Below, piece by piece: positions 8,073-14,306 of a stretch of DNA of 14,306 nucleotides (positions are counted from its first letter, which is position 1; each line of letters starts with the position of its first letter). Location: positions 1 through 14,306 of the forward strand of contig USEZ01000034.1 of NCBI GenBank assembly GCA_900553775.1, read 5' to 3'. The notes under the pieces are model-generated. The model did no database searches. It had not been told where the DNA came from and saw only the letters and a list, made by a program, of their open reading frames with translations. Made by a program: the position numbers and the translations under genes. Source of the DNA: an uncultured Slackia sp. GTDB taxonomy: Bacteria > Actinomycetota > Coriobacteriia > Coriobacteriales > Eggerthellaceae.

Positions 8073-9452
8073 CTAGATCTGCGAGGCGTCGATGTAATTG
8101 CCGAACTTGGTGTATTCGGGATTGAACGACAGCGTGATATCGCGCGTCGCACCGTTGCGGTGCTTCGCCACGATCAGCTCGGCCGTACCCCAATCGGGGC
8201 GACCCTCCTGCTCGCCCTCGACTTCGTCCATGCTTCGGTCGATGAACATGACGATGTCGGCGTCCTGCTCGATGGAACCGGATTCGCGCAGGTCGGAAAG
8301 CATCGGGCGCTTCGTGCCGCGCATCTCGACAGCGCGAGAGAGCTGGGAAAGCGCAAGCAGCGGCATATTCAGCTCTTTCGCCAGCACCTTCAAACCGCGG
8401 GAAATCTCGGCGACCTCCACGGCGCGGTTACCGTCGCGACGGTTCGACGGCGGCTGCATCAGCTGCAAATAGTCGACGATAATCAGGCCTTTTTCCTTAT
8501 CGCGCAATTGGCGCCGCGCTTTCGCGCGCATTTCGAGAAGAGACAAGCCGGGCGTATCGTCGATATACAGCTCGAGCCCGGAAAGCGTGGCGGCCGCATT
8601 CATGATGGCGTTCCAGTCGCCTTCGGAAAGCTTGCCCTGGCGCAGTTGCCCCAGGTTCACGCGCGCTTCGGCGCACAGGATACGCTGGACCAGCTGGTTC
8701 GCGCCCATCTCCAAACTGAACAAAGCCACCGCCGCGCCCGATTTCGCCGCATTGGTTGCAAGGTTCAATGCGAACGAAGTCTTGCCGACGCCCGGCCGTG
8801 CGGCAAGAATCAGCAGATCGCCGCCGCGCAAGCCCCAAAAGAGGCGGTCGACATCGGTGAAGCCCGTCGGAACGCCCGCCATATGATTCTGGTTGTTCAC
8901 CAAGTCGTCGATTTCATCGAACGCCTGCGTCAAAAGGTCGGTGATGTTCTGAAACGACGACGACACACGCTTCTGCGTGACGTTGAACAGCATCTTTTCC
9001 GCTTCTTCGATGACCTCGTTGGTGTCGTCGGGGGCGTCGTAGGCAAGCGCGTTGATATTGGTCGACGCATACACCAAATCGCGCAGCACGCTCGTGCGCT
9101 TGACGATTTCGGTATGGCTTTTCCAGTTCGTCAGGGCAAGCGTGTTGTTGGCAAGCTCCACCAGATACGGGCGGCCTCCTACCGCTTCAAGCTGGCCTTC
9201 GGCGGCCAGACGCTCGGCAAGCGAAATCTGGTCGATGGGGATATGGCGCGTATTCAGCTCGAGCATACCCTCGAAAATGCGCTGATGGGCGGGGCGGAAG
9301 AAATTCTCGGGGGTCAGCTTGGTGGCGATATCGTCGACCGCCTCGGGATTGAGCATGCAAGCCGCAAGCACCGATTTCTCGGCTTCGATATTGTTCGGCA
9401 GCGTACGCCCCGTCGTGGATTGCAAAACGGGGGAGGAGGTGTTTTCGGCCAT
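8073..9452 (-). CDS. dnaB: Replicative DNA helicase DnaB
   Basis: DnaB is the hexameric 5'-3' helicase of the replication fork. The 459-residue protein has the N-terminal primase-interacting domain (LPNNIEAEKSVLAACMLNPE, from residue 18), Walker A AARPGVGKTS (217-226), SLEMG (246-250, DnaB motif H1a), Walker B LIIVDYLQLM (323-332), and the LSQLSRAVEMRGTKRPMLSD and SGSIEQDADIVMFIDR motifs (369-406) with the arginine-finger region. There is no intein. An open frame starts at a TTG (9494) and an ATG lies at 9467, but the ATG at 9452 has GGAG 9 nt upstream and gives the usual family length, so it is chosen. In many Actinobacteria dnaB follows rplI; here the upstream neighbour is an accessory regulator, so this is a synteny boundary. 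Confidence 0.96.
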   Translation of the reverse strand: MAENTSSPVLQSTTGRTLPNNIEAEKSVLAACMLNPEAVDDIATKLTPENFFRPAHQRIFEGMLELNTRHIPIDQISLAERLAAEGQLEAVGGRPYLVELANNTLALTNWKSHTEIVKRTSVLRDLVYASTNINALAYDAPDDTNEVIEEAEKMLFNVTQKRVSSSFQNITDLLTQAFDEIDDLVNNQNHMAGVPTGFTDVDRLFWGLRGGDLLILAARPGVGKTSFALNLATNAAKSGAAVALFSLEMGANQLVQRILCAEARVNLGQLRQGKLSEGDWNAIMNAAATLSGLELYIDDTPGLSLLEMRAKARRQLRDKEKGLIIVDYLQLMQPPSNRRDGNRAVEVAEISRGLKVLAKELNMPLLALSQLSRAVEMRGTKRPMLSDLRESGSIEQDADIVMFIDRSMDEVEGEQEGRPDWGTAELIVAKHRNGATRDITLSFNPEYTKFGNYIDASQI

Positions 9453-9614
9453 ATCTACATGCTCCATATGTCGATCGAAAAGACGGATTATCAACCGACC
9501 ATGATAGTGGATGAACCCGCGAACAGCGCTTCGAAGCCCGCGAAACTACGCAAGCCGCGCAGCGGCAGCGTTTCGACAGGCGGCCTCGCGCCTGACCTTG
9601 GAAACCCCGGCGCC

Positions 9615-11011
9615 TCATTCGTCGACGCCGTCGATGAAATCGAGCAATCCCTCGCGCGAGTTCACATTCAATTTCGCATAGATGTGGCGCACATGCGTGC
9701 GCACGGTGTTCTCGGAAATAAAAAGTTTCCTTGCTATGTAGCCGTGATTGTACCCGCGGGCGAGATAATAAAGCACCTCTTTTTCCCTCCGGGATATCCC
9801 CAGCGATTCTTCCAGTTCATCGCAACGCCGGCTGATATACGAACCCGGCCTCAAATCGTCTATCACGCGCGCGTTTTTCTCCCTCTCGGTTTCAAGGGCG
9901 TACCAAACGGCTATAAGCGCCATATACACGGTAAGAAGCAGCAGGCAGAGGTCTTTTCCCGCAATCCCTATGGTATGGATAAGCGCCATGCCGAACATCG
10001 CCGCCAAGGAAAAATGGAGAGGCACAGTGCCGCAGGCGCCGTCGTACGAACCGACCGCACGGCGGCGACCAGGCTTGCCCATGTAACCAATGCGATTGCG
10101 GAAAACCCCGCAGATTGGACGATTTGAAACAAAGCCTGAACCCATACGGATTCGACACGCAATGCAGGCAAAACAAGAATCACGGCGACTGCGCAAGGGA
10201 GAAGAATTCCCTGCATCAGAAAAACCGCAGACGAAGGGCGGTGAAACACGATAACGGCCGTCACCGTCGCAGCAATGCAAGGACCGATGAACAGGCGAGC
10301 CTCGTAAAGAGGAAGCGTCGAATGCGCTATTTCGCCCGATGCGACAGGATCCCATGTCAGCCCGAAGATGAACACCGAAAGCATCGCTCCCGAAGCAGGA
10401 AGCCAGAGAATCTTCAGCGCGAAAGAAAACCGTTGTCCTAGCGATGTCGAAGAATCAGGCTCATCTCCGCAAGTTTCTTCCGACGAAGAAGCATCGATCC
10501 AATGCGGTGCTTGAAAGAGAACCGCAGACGCCGCAACCGACAATAAAACCGCCGGGAAATACCATTGCGCGGAAAACAGGGACGTCGTCGAGAATCGCAC
10601 CATTCCGTCAACCGCAAGAGCGATAGCGGAAGACGCCAGAACATCGACCATGGCATAACGCGCGCACGTTCTGAGCCATATCATCCCCATCAGAGCCAAC
10701 GAAGCGCCCGCGAACAATCCTGGAACGAACGGCGGGAGAAGACCCGTCCACGCAATGATCGTCGCCACCGATACGATGGCCGCCCCGAAAGATACGCAGG
10801 CGAATTCTCTGCCTTCGACGAACGAGGGCGATTTTTTCCGTCGGAGCCAAAAAGCAATCGAGCATAAACAGGCGAGCGCAACGCCCCAAAGAATCCCTTG
10901 GGCCGCGAGATAGGAAGCGCCCTCCTTCGCTCCCGGCACCCCGTCGATCAAAAGCATTAAAGCGGCATAGAGAAACCCCGCCCCTATGATATCGACACGG
11001 ATTTTCCCCAT
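9615..11011 (-). pseudogene. 12-TM LuxR-type transcriptional regulator, split by a frameshift
   Basis: Two adjacent frames together encode one familiar protein. The first (11011 to 9968) begins MGKIRVDIIGAGFLYAA after GGAGGG and carries about 10 membrane helices. The second (readable up to 10355, relevant from about 10014 to 9615) carries the last helices (LAAMFGMALIHTIG, LLLLTVYMALIAVWYAL) and a LuxR helix-turn-helix (LGISRREKEVLYYLARGYNHGYIARKLFISENTVRTHVRHIYAKL, here broken into parts: EKEVLYYLARGYNHG, ISENTVRTHVRHIYAKLNV). Adding one T to the run of five at 10010-10014 (minus strand) joins them as LCLSIF-SLAAMFGMAL, giving about 465 residues, the usual size. As it stands, translation ends at 9968 after 347 residues, without the DNA-binding domain. 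Such membrane regulators are abundant in Eggerthellaceae beside flavoprotein reductase genes. Sequencing error, a genuine mutation and reversible slippage are all possible. Confidence 0.85.
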
Positions 11012-11280
11012 GCATCCCTCCAGAACTCCGAAAAAACACCAGTCATCATATTCCGATGAGCATGCCATTTCCCGCTCAAAATGAAAAAAATATCGCCTCT
11101 GACCTGGAATCACCAATTTCAGCGATATCGAATGGCCGCTTTCGGCCTTACGTTTTCACCGGTCCGAACAACAGGACTGCGAAAAAATGCGGCCCGCCCT
11201 GGTGCAGAACACGACGCCCCTCCCTCCTTCATCCGTCGACTGCATGCCATGGCGGGCCCGTCAACGAGGAAGGGGAGGCT
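11012..11280. promoter_or_regulatory. Divergent control region between the LuxR-type regulator and the flavoprotein
   Basis: These 269 bp carry both promoters of the divergent pair. On the minus strand, TATGAT (11050-11045) is a plausible -10 box about 34 nt before the regulator start codon, without a good -35 box; the ribosome binding site GGAGGG is at about 11015-11020. The stretch is locally AT-rich (11071-11095) and contains an 8-bp palindrome CGATATCG (11123-11130) and a hairpin GGCCG/CGGCC (11134-11147). No confident sigma-70 promoter was identified on the plus strand. The regulator's operator would be expected here, but no extended inverted repeat stands out. Confidence 0.4.
11191..11258 (+). 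repeat. Long-range inverted repeat in the flavoprotein leader
   Basis: GGCCCGCC at 11191-11198 is perfectly complementary to GGCGGGCC at 11251-11258. After one mismatch, TGG (11200-11202) pairs with CCA (11247-11249). The loop is 44 nt. The right arm ends about 8 nt before the purine-rich ribosome binding site (about 11266-11278), so a stem in the mRNA leader could affect translation of the reductase. Confidence 0.5.
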
Positions 11281-13212
11281 ATGTCCACCACAGGCTTGAG
11301 TCGTCGCGACTTCTTTAAGGGAGCGGCCGCCGGAACAATGGGAGTCGCCGCGCTGGGCGCTCTGGGAGGCTGCGCTCCGAGCAATGCGAAAAGCGCGACG
11401 TCTTCGGCAGGCGAAGCGAACCAGCCGGGCACCTATGACGTCATGGCGGAGCTGTCCACGTACAACCGCGGCGAAAATCCCGACAAAACCGCAGCCGCCA
11501 CGCCCGAAGAATTCATCATTTCGAAAGGCGACGGCGTGCTTTCCGCCGGAGGCGGCGTTGAAGAGCTCGGTATTTCTCCCGCCGATTTCATGCTCGATAC
11601 TCCCGCATGGCTCGGAACCGCTCCCGAGATTGCCGATATAGCCGACGAAGAGTCGTGCGAAATCCTCGTCATCGGTGCGGGCAACGCAGGCACGGCGGCG
11701 GCGTTGCATGCTCAGGTGCTTGGAGCGAACGTATGCCTCGCAGAAATGCAGACCTACGACGAATACGACGAATACGCTTGCGACATGGCCTGCTATAACT
11801 CGAGGAATTTCCTCGACAAGGGCACGCCCGAGGTCGACACCATGGAGGTGTTCAACGAATACATGCGGCTTTCGCGCGGCCACGCCCACCAGAAGTTGGT
11901 GCGCGATTACGCAACCCGTTCGGGCGAGATGCTTGATTTCCTCATGGAATACATCCCCCAGGATTACATCGACCGGTATGCCCACACGTCCAACTACAAA
12001 GGCAACGACAACTTCTCGGGCGAGTGCTGCGGCCAGAAATCGTGGCCCGCCATGACTCAGTGGCGCGACGTCGATTCGAACATCAACATGTGGCCCTTCG
12101 TCATCCGAACCCTCCATGCGGCGCTCGAAGAGCAGGGCGGCACCATTAAATGGGGCTATCAGGGCGTTGTGCTGACCCAGGCAGAAGACGGATCGGTGAA
12201 CGGAGCCATCTTCAAAGACGTGGACGGCGTCTACCATAAGATCTCCGCCAAGGCCGTTTTGATGGCGGCGGGCGATTTCGGCGGCAACCCCGACATGCGC
12301 CTCGATCTTGCCGACCAGATGCGCAATACTGGATGGTCGCACGGACTCGACCGCAACGATCCCTCCAACCTCGGCGGCATGGGTCGCGACGGCAGCGGCA
12401 TTCGCATGTGCCTATGGGCAGGAGCCACGATGGAAGGCGGTCCGCGCGCCGGCCAAGCATGCGGCATCAACGGCGTTCCCGGATTCGCATTCGGCGGCGC
12501 ATGGCCCTGCTTCGGCAACGACGGCAAGCGCTTCATCAACGAAACCATGGTCAAGCACGGCACGAACGGCTATCTCGACATGCTTCCTCCCGACTTCCTG
12601 ATGGCCAACGTGACCGACGCCAACTGGGAAACCTATCTTTCCTATCAGGGCTACGGCCATGAGACCATGGACCGCTCTTCGGACTATATGGTCGAGGAAG
12701 TTCGCCAGAACATGGCCGATTACAAGACCGGCCCTGACGGATTCAACGTGCGCGCGTTCTCCCGTTTCGGCAAAGAATATATGCCCGTCTACGCCGCTGA
12801 CACGCTCGACGAACTCGCCGATATCATCGGCTACACGGGAGAGGCGAAAGAAAACTTCCTCGCCGAAGTGCAACGCTACAACGAGCTATGCGAAAAAGGA
12901 CATGACGACGATTGGGGATGCGACCCGCAGAATCTCTTCCCCATCAAAGACGCTCCGTTCTTCGCAAGCTTCGGAAAGACGGGAGGCAATCCCTCGAACG
13001 GCCTCTGCCAGCACGCCGCCGTCTGCACCGACGGACGCTACCAGGTGCTCACCGGCGAGAAAAAGCCCATCAAGGGCCTTTACGCCGCAGGCAACAACTG
13101 CGGACAGCGCTACGGTATCCAGTATGCAACCCCGACAGCAGGCAATAGCTGCGGGTCGGCGTTGACGAGCGGCTATTGCGCCGCCGAATCGGTCGTCGAA
13201 GACGTCAAGTAA
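11281..13212 (+). CDS. Tat-exported FAD-dependent reductase (fumarate/urocanate reductase-like flavoprotein)
   Basis: The 643-residue protein starts with a Tat signal (SRRDFFKG, Arg8-Arg9, hydrophobic stretch 14-29) ending in a lipobox-like LGGC with Cys31, so it is probably a membrane-anchored lipoprotein outside the cytoplasm. A linker of about 90 residues leads to the FAD-binding fold EILVIGAGNAGTAAALHA (127-144; GxGxxG at 132-137). Further family landmarks are VLMAAGDFGGN (326-336), GNDGKRFINE (412-421) and the C-terminal flavin segment YAAGNNCGQRYG...GNSCGSAL (601-628). No FMN-binding or multiheme domain is fused, so electrons must come from a separate donor. Cysteines are unusually many (for example 167, 171, 249, 250, 394, 410, 607, 624, 633). 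The substrate is unknown: related Eggerthellaceae enzymes reduce fumarate-like acids, urocanate, cinnamates or drugs. The ATG at 11281 follows GAGGAAGGGGAGG; the frame extends to 11056 but would bury the signal peptide. Confidence 0.92.
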   Translation: MSTTGLSRRDFFKGAAAGTMGVAALGALGGCAPSNAKSATSSAGEANQPGTYDVMAELSTYNRGENPDKTAAATPEEFIISKGDGVLSAGGGVEELGISPADFMLDTPAWLGTAPEIADIADEESCEILVIGAGNAGTAAALHAQVLGANVCLAEMQTYDEYDEYACDMACYNSRNFLDKGTPEVDTMEVFNEYMRLSRGHAHQKLVRDYATRSGEMLDFLMEYIPQDYIDRYAHTSNYKGNDNFSGECCGQKSWPAMTQWRDVDSNINMWPFVIRTLHAALEEQGGTIKWGYQGVVLTQAEDGSVNGAIFKDVDGVYHKISAKAVLMAAGDFGGNPDMRLDLADQMRNTGWSHGLDRNDPSNLGGMGRDGSGIRMCLWAGATMEGGPRAGQACGINGVPGFAFGGAWPCFGNDGKRFINETMVKHGTNGYLDMLPPDFLMANVTDANWETYLSYQGYGHETMDRSSDYMVEEVRQNMADYKTGPDGFNVRAFSRFGKEYMPVYAADTLDELADIIGYTGEAKENFLAEVQRYNELCEKGHDDDWGCDPQNLFPIKDAPFFASFGKTGGNPSNGLCQHAAVCTDGRYQVLTGEKKPIKGLYAAGNNCGQRYGIQYATPTAGNSCGSALTSGYCAAESVVEDVK

Positions 13213-13240
13213 AATCAGCCCAGCGCCACCGTGAGCCAAC

Positions 13241-13270
13241 GAAGGCCGGCGAGAATCCTCGTCGGCCTTC
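13241..13270 (+). terminator. Strong hairpin after the flavoprotein gene
   Basis: GAAGGCCGGCGAG (13241-13253) and CTCGTCGGCCTTC (13258-13270) form a 13-bp stem with one G-U pair and a tight AATC loop, 28 bp after the flavoprotein stop. There is no T-run behind it, so it is either an imperfect terminator or a stabiliser/attenuator that lowers expression of the next gene at 13324 relative to the reductase. Confidence 0.6.
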
Positions 13271-13323
13271 GGCTTGAACCGGCCACTCCATTCTCTCCGA
13301 AGTCATAGAAAGAGGAATCCCCG

Positions 13324-14199
13324 ATGACCCGCCTCCCTCTTACCATGAAAATCGAAATTCCCTTCGTGAAAAGATGCCCTCGAGGGCTCTGTCGCTCCAA
13401 CGACGATTGGGACACCCCGCGCATGGAAGAATACGTCAAGGCGGTCGAAAAGGAGGTCATAGCGAACGCCGACCAATTCGATGATTGCTCGATCGAGGCA
13501 ATTCGCCTTGGGGGAAGATGCGCCTCCCTGGCTCCTGCCCCTTGCGTCGCAGACCTCATGAGAACCGTTCGCCAGCTGTATCACGTGGCCGAAAACGCCC
13601 CTGTAAGCATGACGGCATCCATTGCGGATATTTCGGGAGCGACTATGCCTTTCTTCCGAAGGGCGAAAATCACCCGATTCGATTTCATGATGATGTCGCT
13701 TGACACGTTCGATTTCGCGCGTCTCAATACGAGGGACAATCTGAGGGATTTCCCCCTCATATGCGAATGCTTCCTCCATTCTTACGCAAACGACACGCTG
13801 GGGCTTGTTCTTGCGTACGGGTTAAAGGGAAACACCACCGTGTTCAGGCGCTCTCTTATGGCTGCTCTGCGCGGAGATTGCCGCCATATCGAACTGACGC
13901 GATGGACGAAGCAAGAAGCAGCAGACGACGAGGAGGCGAAAGCCCAGTTAGACGAAGCCCGGGCGATTCTCTCCGACGCGGGATTTGAAGAATACGCCCC
14001 TCTCTTCTTTTCGCTCGCCGGCCACGAAGACCCCTGCATTGCCGCCGAATCAAACGACCTCGATATCATCGCCTTCGGAATGGGCGCGCAGACCCGCATA
14101 GATGGGGTGAAAAGCACCAACACGTTCGATTCGGAGCTCTATTTAAGCCATCCCGACGACTTTTCTCTTATCACCGCGAGCATAGCATCCGTGCGATAG
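13324..14199 (+). CDS. HemN/HemW-like radical SAM fold protein lacking the canonical cluster cysteines
   Basis: The 291 residues follow HemN/HemW landmark by landmark. MKIEIPFVKRCPRGLC (8-23) stands where YIHIPFCxxxCxYC should be; RLGGRCAS (61-68) replaces GGGTPT; FDFMMMSLDTFD (119-130) replaces the LSLGVQSF strand; LVLAYGLKGNT (161-171) matches DLMYGLPGQT; RHIELTRW (187-194) matches HISLYEL; and DAGFEEYAPLFFSLAGHE (218-235) and IIAFGMGAQTRIDG (248-261) match the GYEQYEISNFAxPGHE and LGLGAGAHS segments. The first cluster cysteine is Val15, the His of HIPF is Glu, and the remaining pair is Cys18-x4-Cys23, so normal SAM cleavage is unlikely. The HemN_C domain is absent. The ATG at 13324 follows AGAGGA with 7-nt spacing. 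It lies 111 bp after the flavoprotein gene on the same strand, with a hairpin between. It may be a heme- or flavin-related chaperone or accessory factor, but no function is established. Confidence 0.75.
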   Translation: MTRLPLTMKIEIPFVKRCPRGLCRSNDDWDTPRMEEYVKAVEKEVIANADQFDDCSIEAIRLGGRCASLAPAPCVADLMRTVRQLYHVAENAPVSMTASIADISGATMPFFRRAKITRFDFMMMSLDTFDFARLNTRDNLRDFPLICECFLHSYANDTLGLVLAYGLKGNTTVFRRSLMAALRGDCRHIELTRWTKQEAADDEEAKAQLDEARAILSDAGFEEYAPLFFSLAGHEDPCIAAESNDLDIIAFGMGAQTRIDGVKSTNTFDSELYLSHPDDFSLITASIASVR

Positions 14200-14209
14200 G
14201 CCTTTCTGC

Positions 14210-14231
14210 AAAAAAAAAATGCCCCGCCGAG
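14210..14231 (-). terminator. Half of a terminator (A10 + GC arm) cut by the IS end
   Basis: Ten As (14210-14219) are followed by TGCCCCGCC (14220-14228). Read on the minus strand this is GGCGGGGCA followed by ten Ts, the 3' arm and T-tract of an intrinsic terminator. The matching arm is not in the window. It would fit if the adjacent IS element had inserted in the loop and the other half lies beyond it. Confidence 0.45.
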
Positions 14232-14255
14232 TGAACTAGACCCCAAAAGTAGGAC
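14232..14255. repeat. Terminal inverted repeat of the IS3-family element
   Basis: The terminal repeat begins with TG and contains the conserved ACCCCAAAAGT core of IS3-family ends. The base(s) before 14232 (GAG or CGAG) would be the 3-4 bp target duplication, which can only be checked at the other end. Confidence 0.75.
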
Positions 14256-14270
14256 GGATAAATAAAGTTC

Positions 14271-14306
14271 TCAAGCGGCTCTTATCGAATGACCCCGGTA
14301 CTGCAC
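14271..14306 (-). CDS. IS3-family transposase (OrfB), last 11 codons
   Basis: On the minus strand 14306-14271 reads VQYRGHSIRAA followed by TGA. IS3-family integrase-type transposases (DDE, OrfB) characteristically end with a (M)SPVQYR motif and a short tail, and the stop lies 15 bp inside the terminal repeat, as usual for these elements. The rest of the gene is outside the window. Confidence 0.75.
   Translation of the reverse strand: MQYRGHSIRAA

Larger units (their letters stand above)
14232..14306 (-). mobile_element. IS3-family insertion sequence, right end (continues past the window)
   Basis: From 14232 the sequence reads TGAACTAGACCCCAAAAGTA and continues GGAC, the typical terminal repeat of IS3-family elements (IS150-like group: TG start, ACCCCAAAAGT core). 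Just inside it on the minus strand is the last part of a transposase gene, in the expected orientation for the right end. Only about 75 bp are visible, so the exact group and element cannot be named. Confidence 0.8.

Noticed and set aside
10010..10016. Programmed -1 ribosomal frameshift in the LuxR-type gene
   Set aside because: The run ATTTTTCC in its frame does not give a canonical X XXY YYZ slippery heptamer, and no obvious downstream pseudoknot was seen. Mutation, slippage of the DNA or a sequencing error are simpler explanations.
11056..11280. N-terminal extension of the flavoprotein by 75 residues
   Set aside because: It would bury the Tat signal peptide. The ATG at 11281 has a strong ribosome binding site.

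Overview
The window looks like chromosomal DNA from a high-GC actinobacterium of the class Coriobacteriia, most likely Eggerthellaceae (Slackia/Eggerthella/Gordonibacter-like). The evidence is indirect: GC-rich codons, a Tat-exported fumarate-reductase-like flavoprotein, and a divergently encoded regulator with about 12 membrane helices and a C-terminal LuxR helix-turn-helix, a combination greatly expanded in that family. No rRNA, tRNA or CRISPR array was seen, and a species cannot be named.

Left block (2-9452). After the C-terminal end of an unidentified plus-strand protein (2-304), a compact minus-strand block runs, in transcription order, dnaB (replicative helicase), a YhaO-like metallophosphoesterase, a YhaN-like SMC/Rad50-type ATPase (overlapping the phosphoesterase gene by 4 bp), purA, purD and a HemN/HemW-family radical SAM enzyme 6 bp behind purD. 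A hairpin with a T-run at 341-376 ends the block. A near-perfect parS (ParB-binding) palindrome lies inside the yhaN-like coding sequence at 5582-5597. Together with dnaB, this suggests an origin-proximal chromosomal position.

Right block (9615-14306). This part looks accessory. A 12-TM LuxR-type regulator (minus strand) is split by a single-base frameshift in a run of five A/T. It is divergent from a 643-residue Tat/lipobox FAD reductase. Downstream of the reductase, beyond a strong hairpin, is a 291-residue protein that follows the HemN/HemW radical SAM fold from end to end but has lost the canonical CX3CX2C cluster motif. The window closes with the right end of an IS3-family element, which appears to have landed next to or inside a terminator hairpin.

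Functionally, the left block combines replication, nuclease/repair and purine synthesis. The right block reads as a respiratory or detoxifying reductase module with its own membrane-bound sensor-regulator. The most interesting items are the parS site inside a gene, the cluster-less HemN-like protein attached to the flavoprotein locus, the frameshifted regulator, and the IS3 insertion at the terminator.
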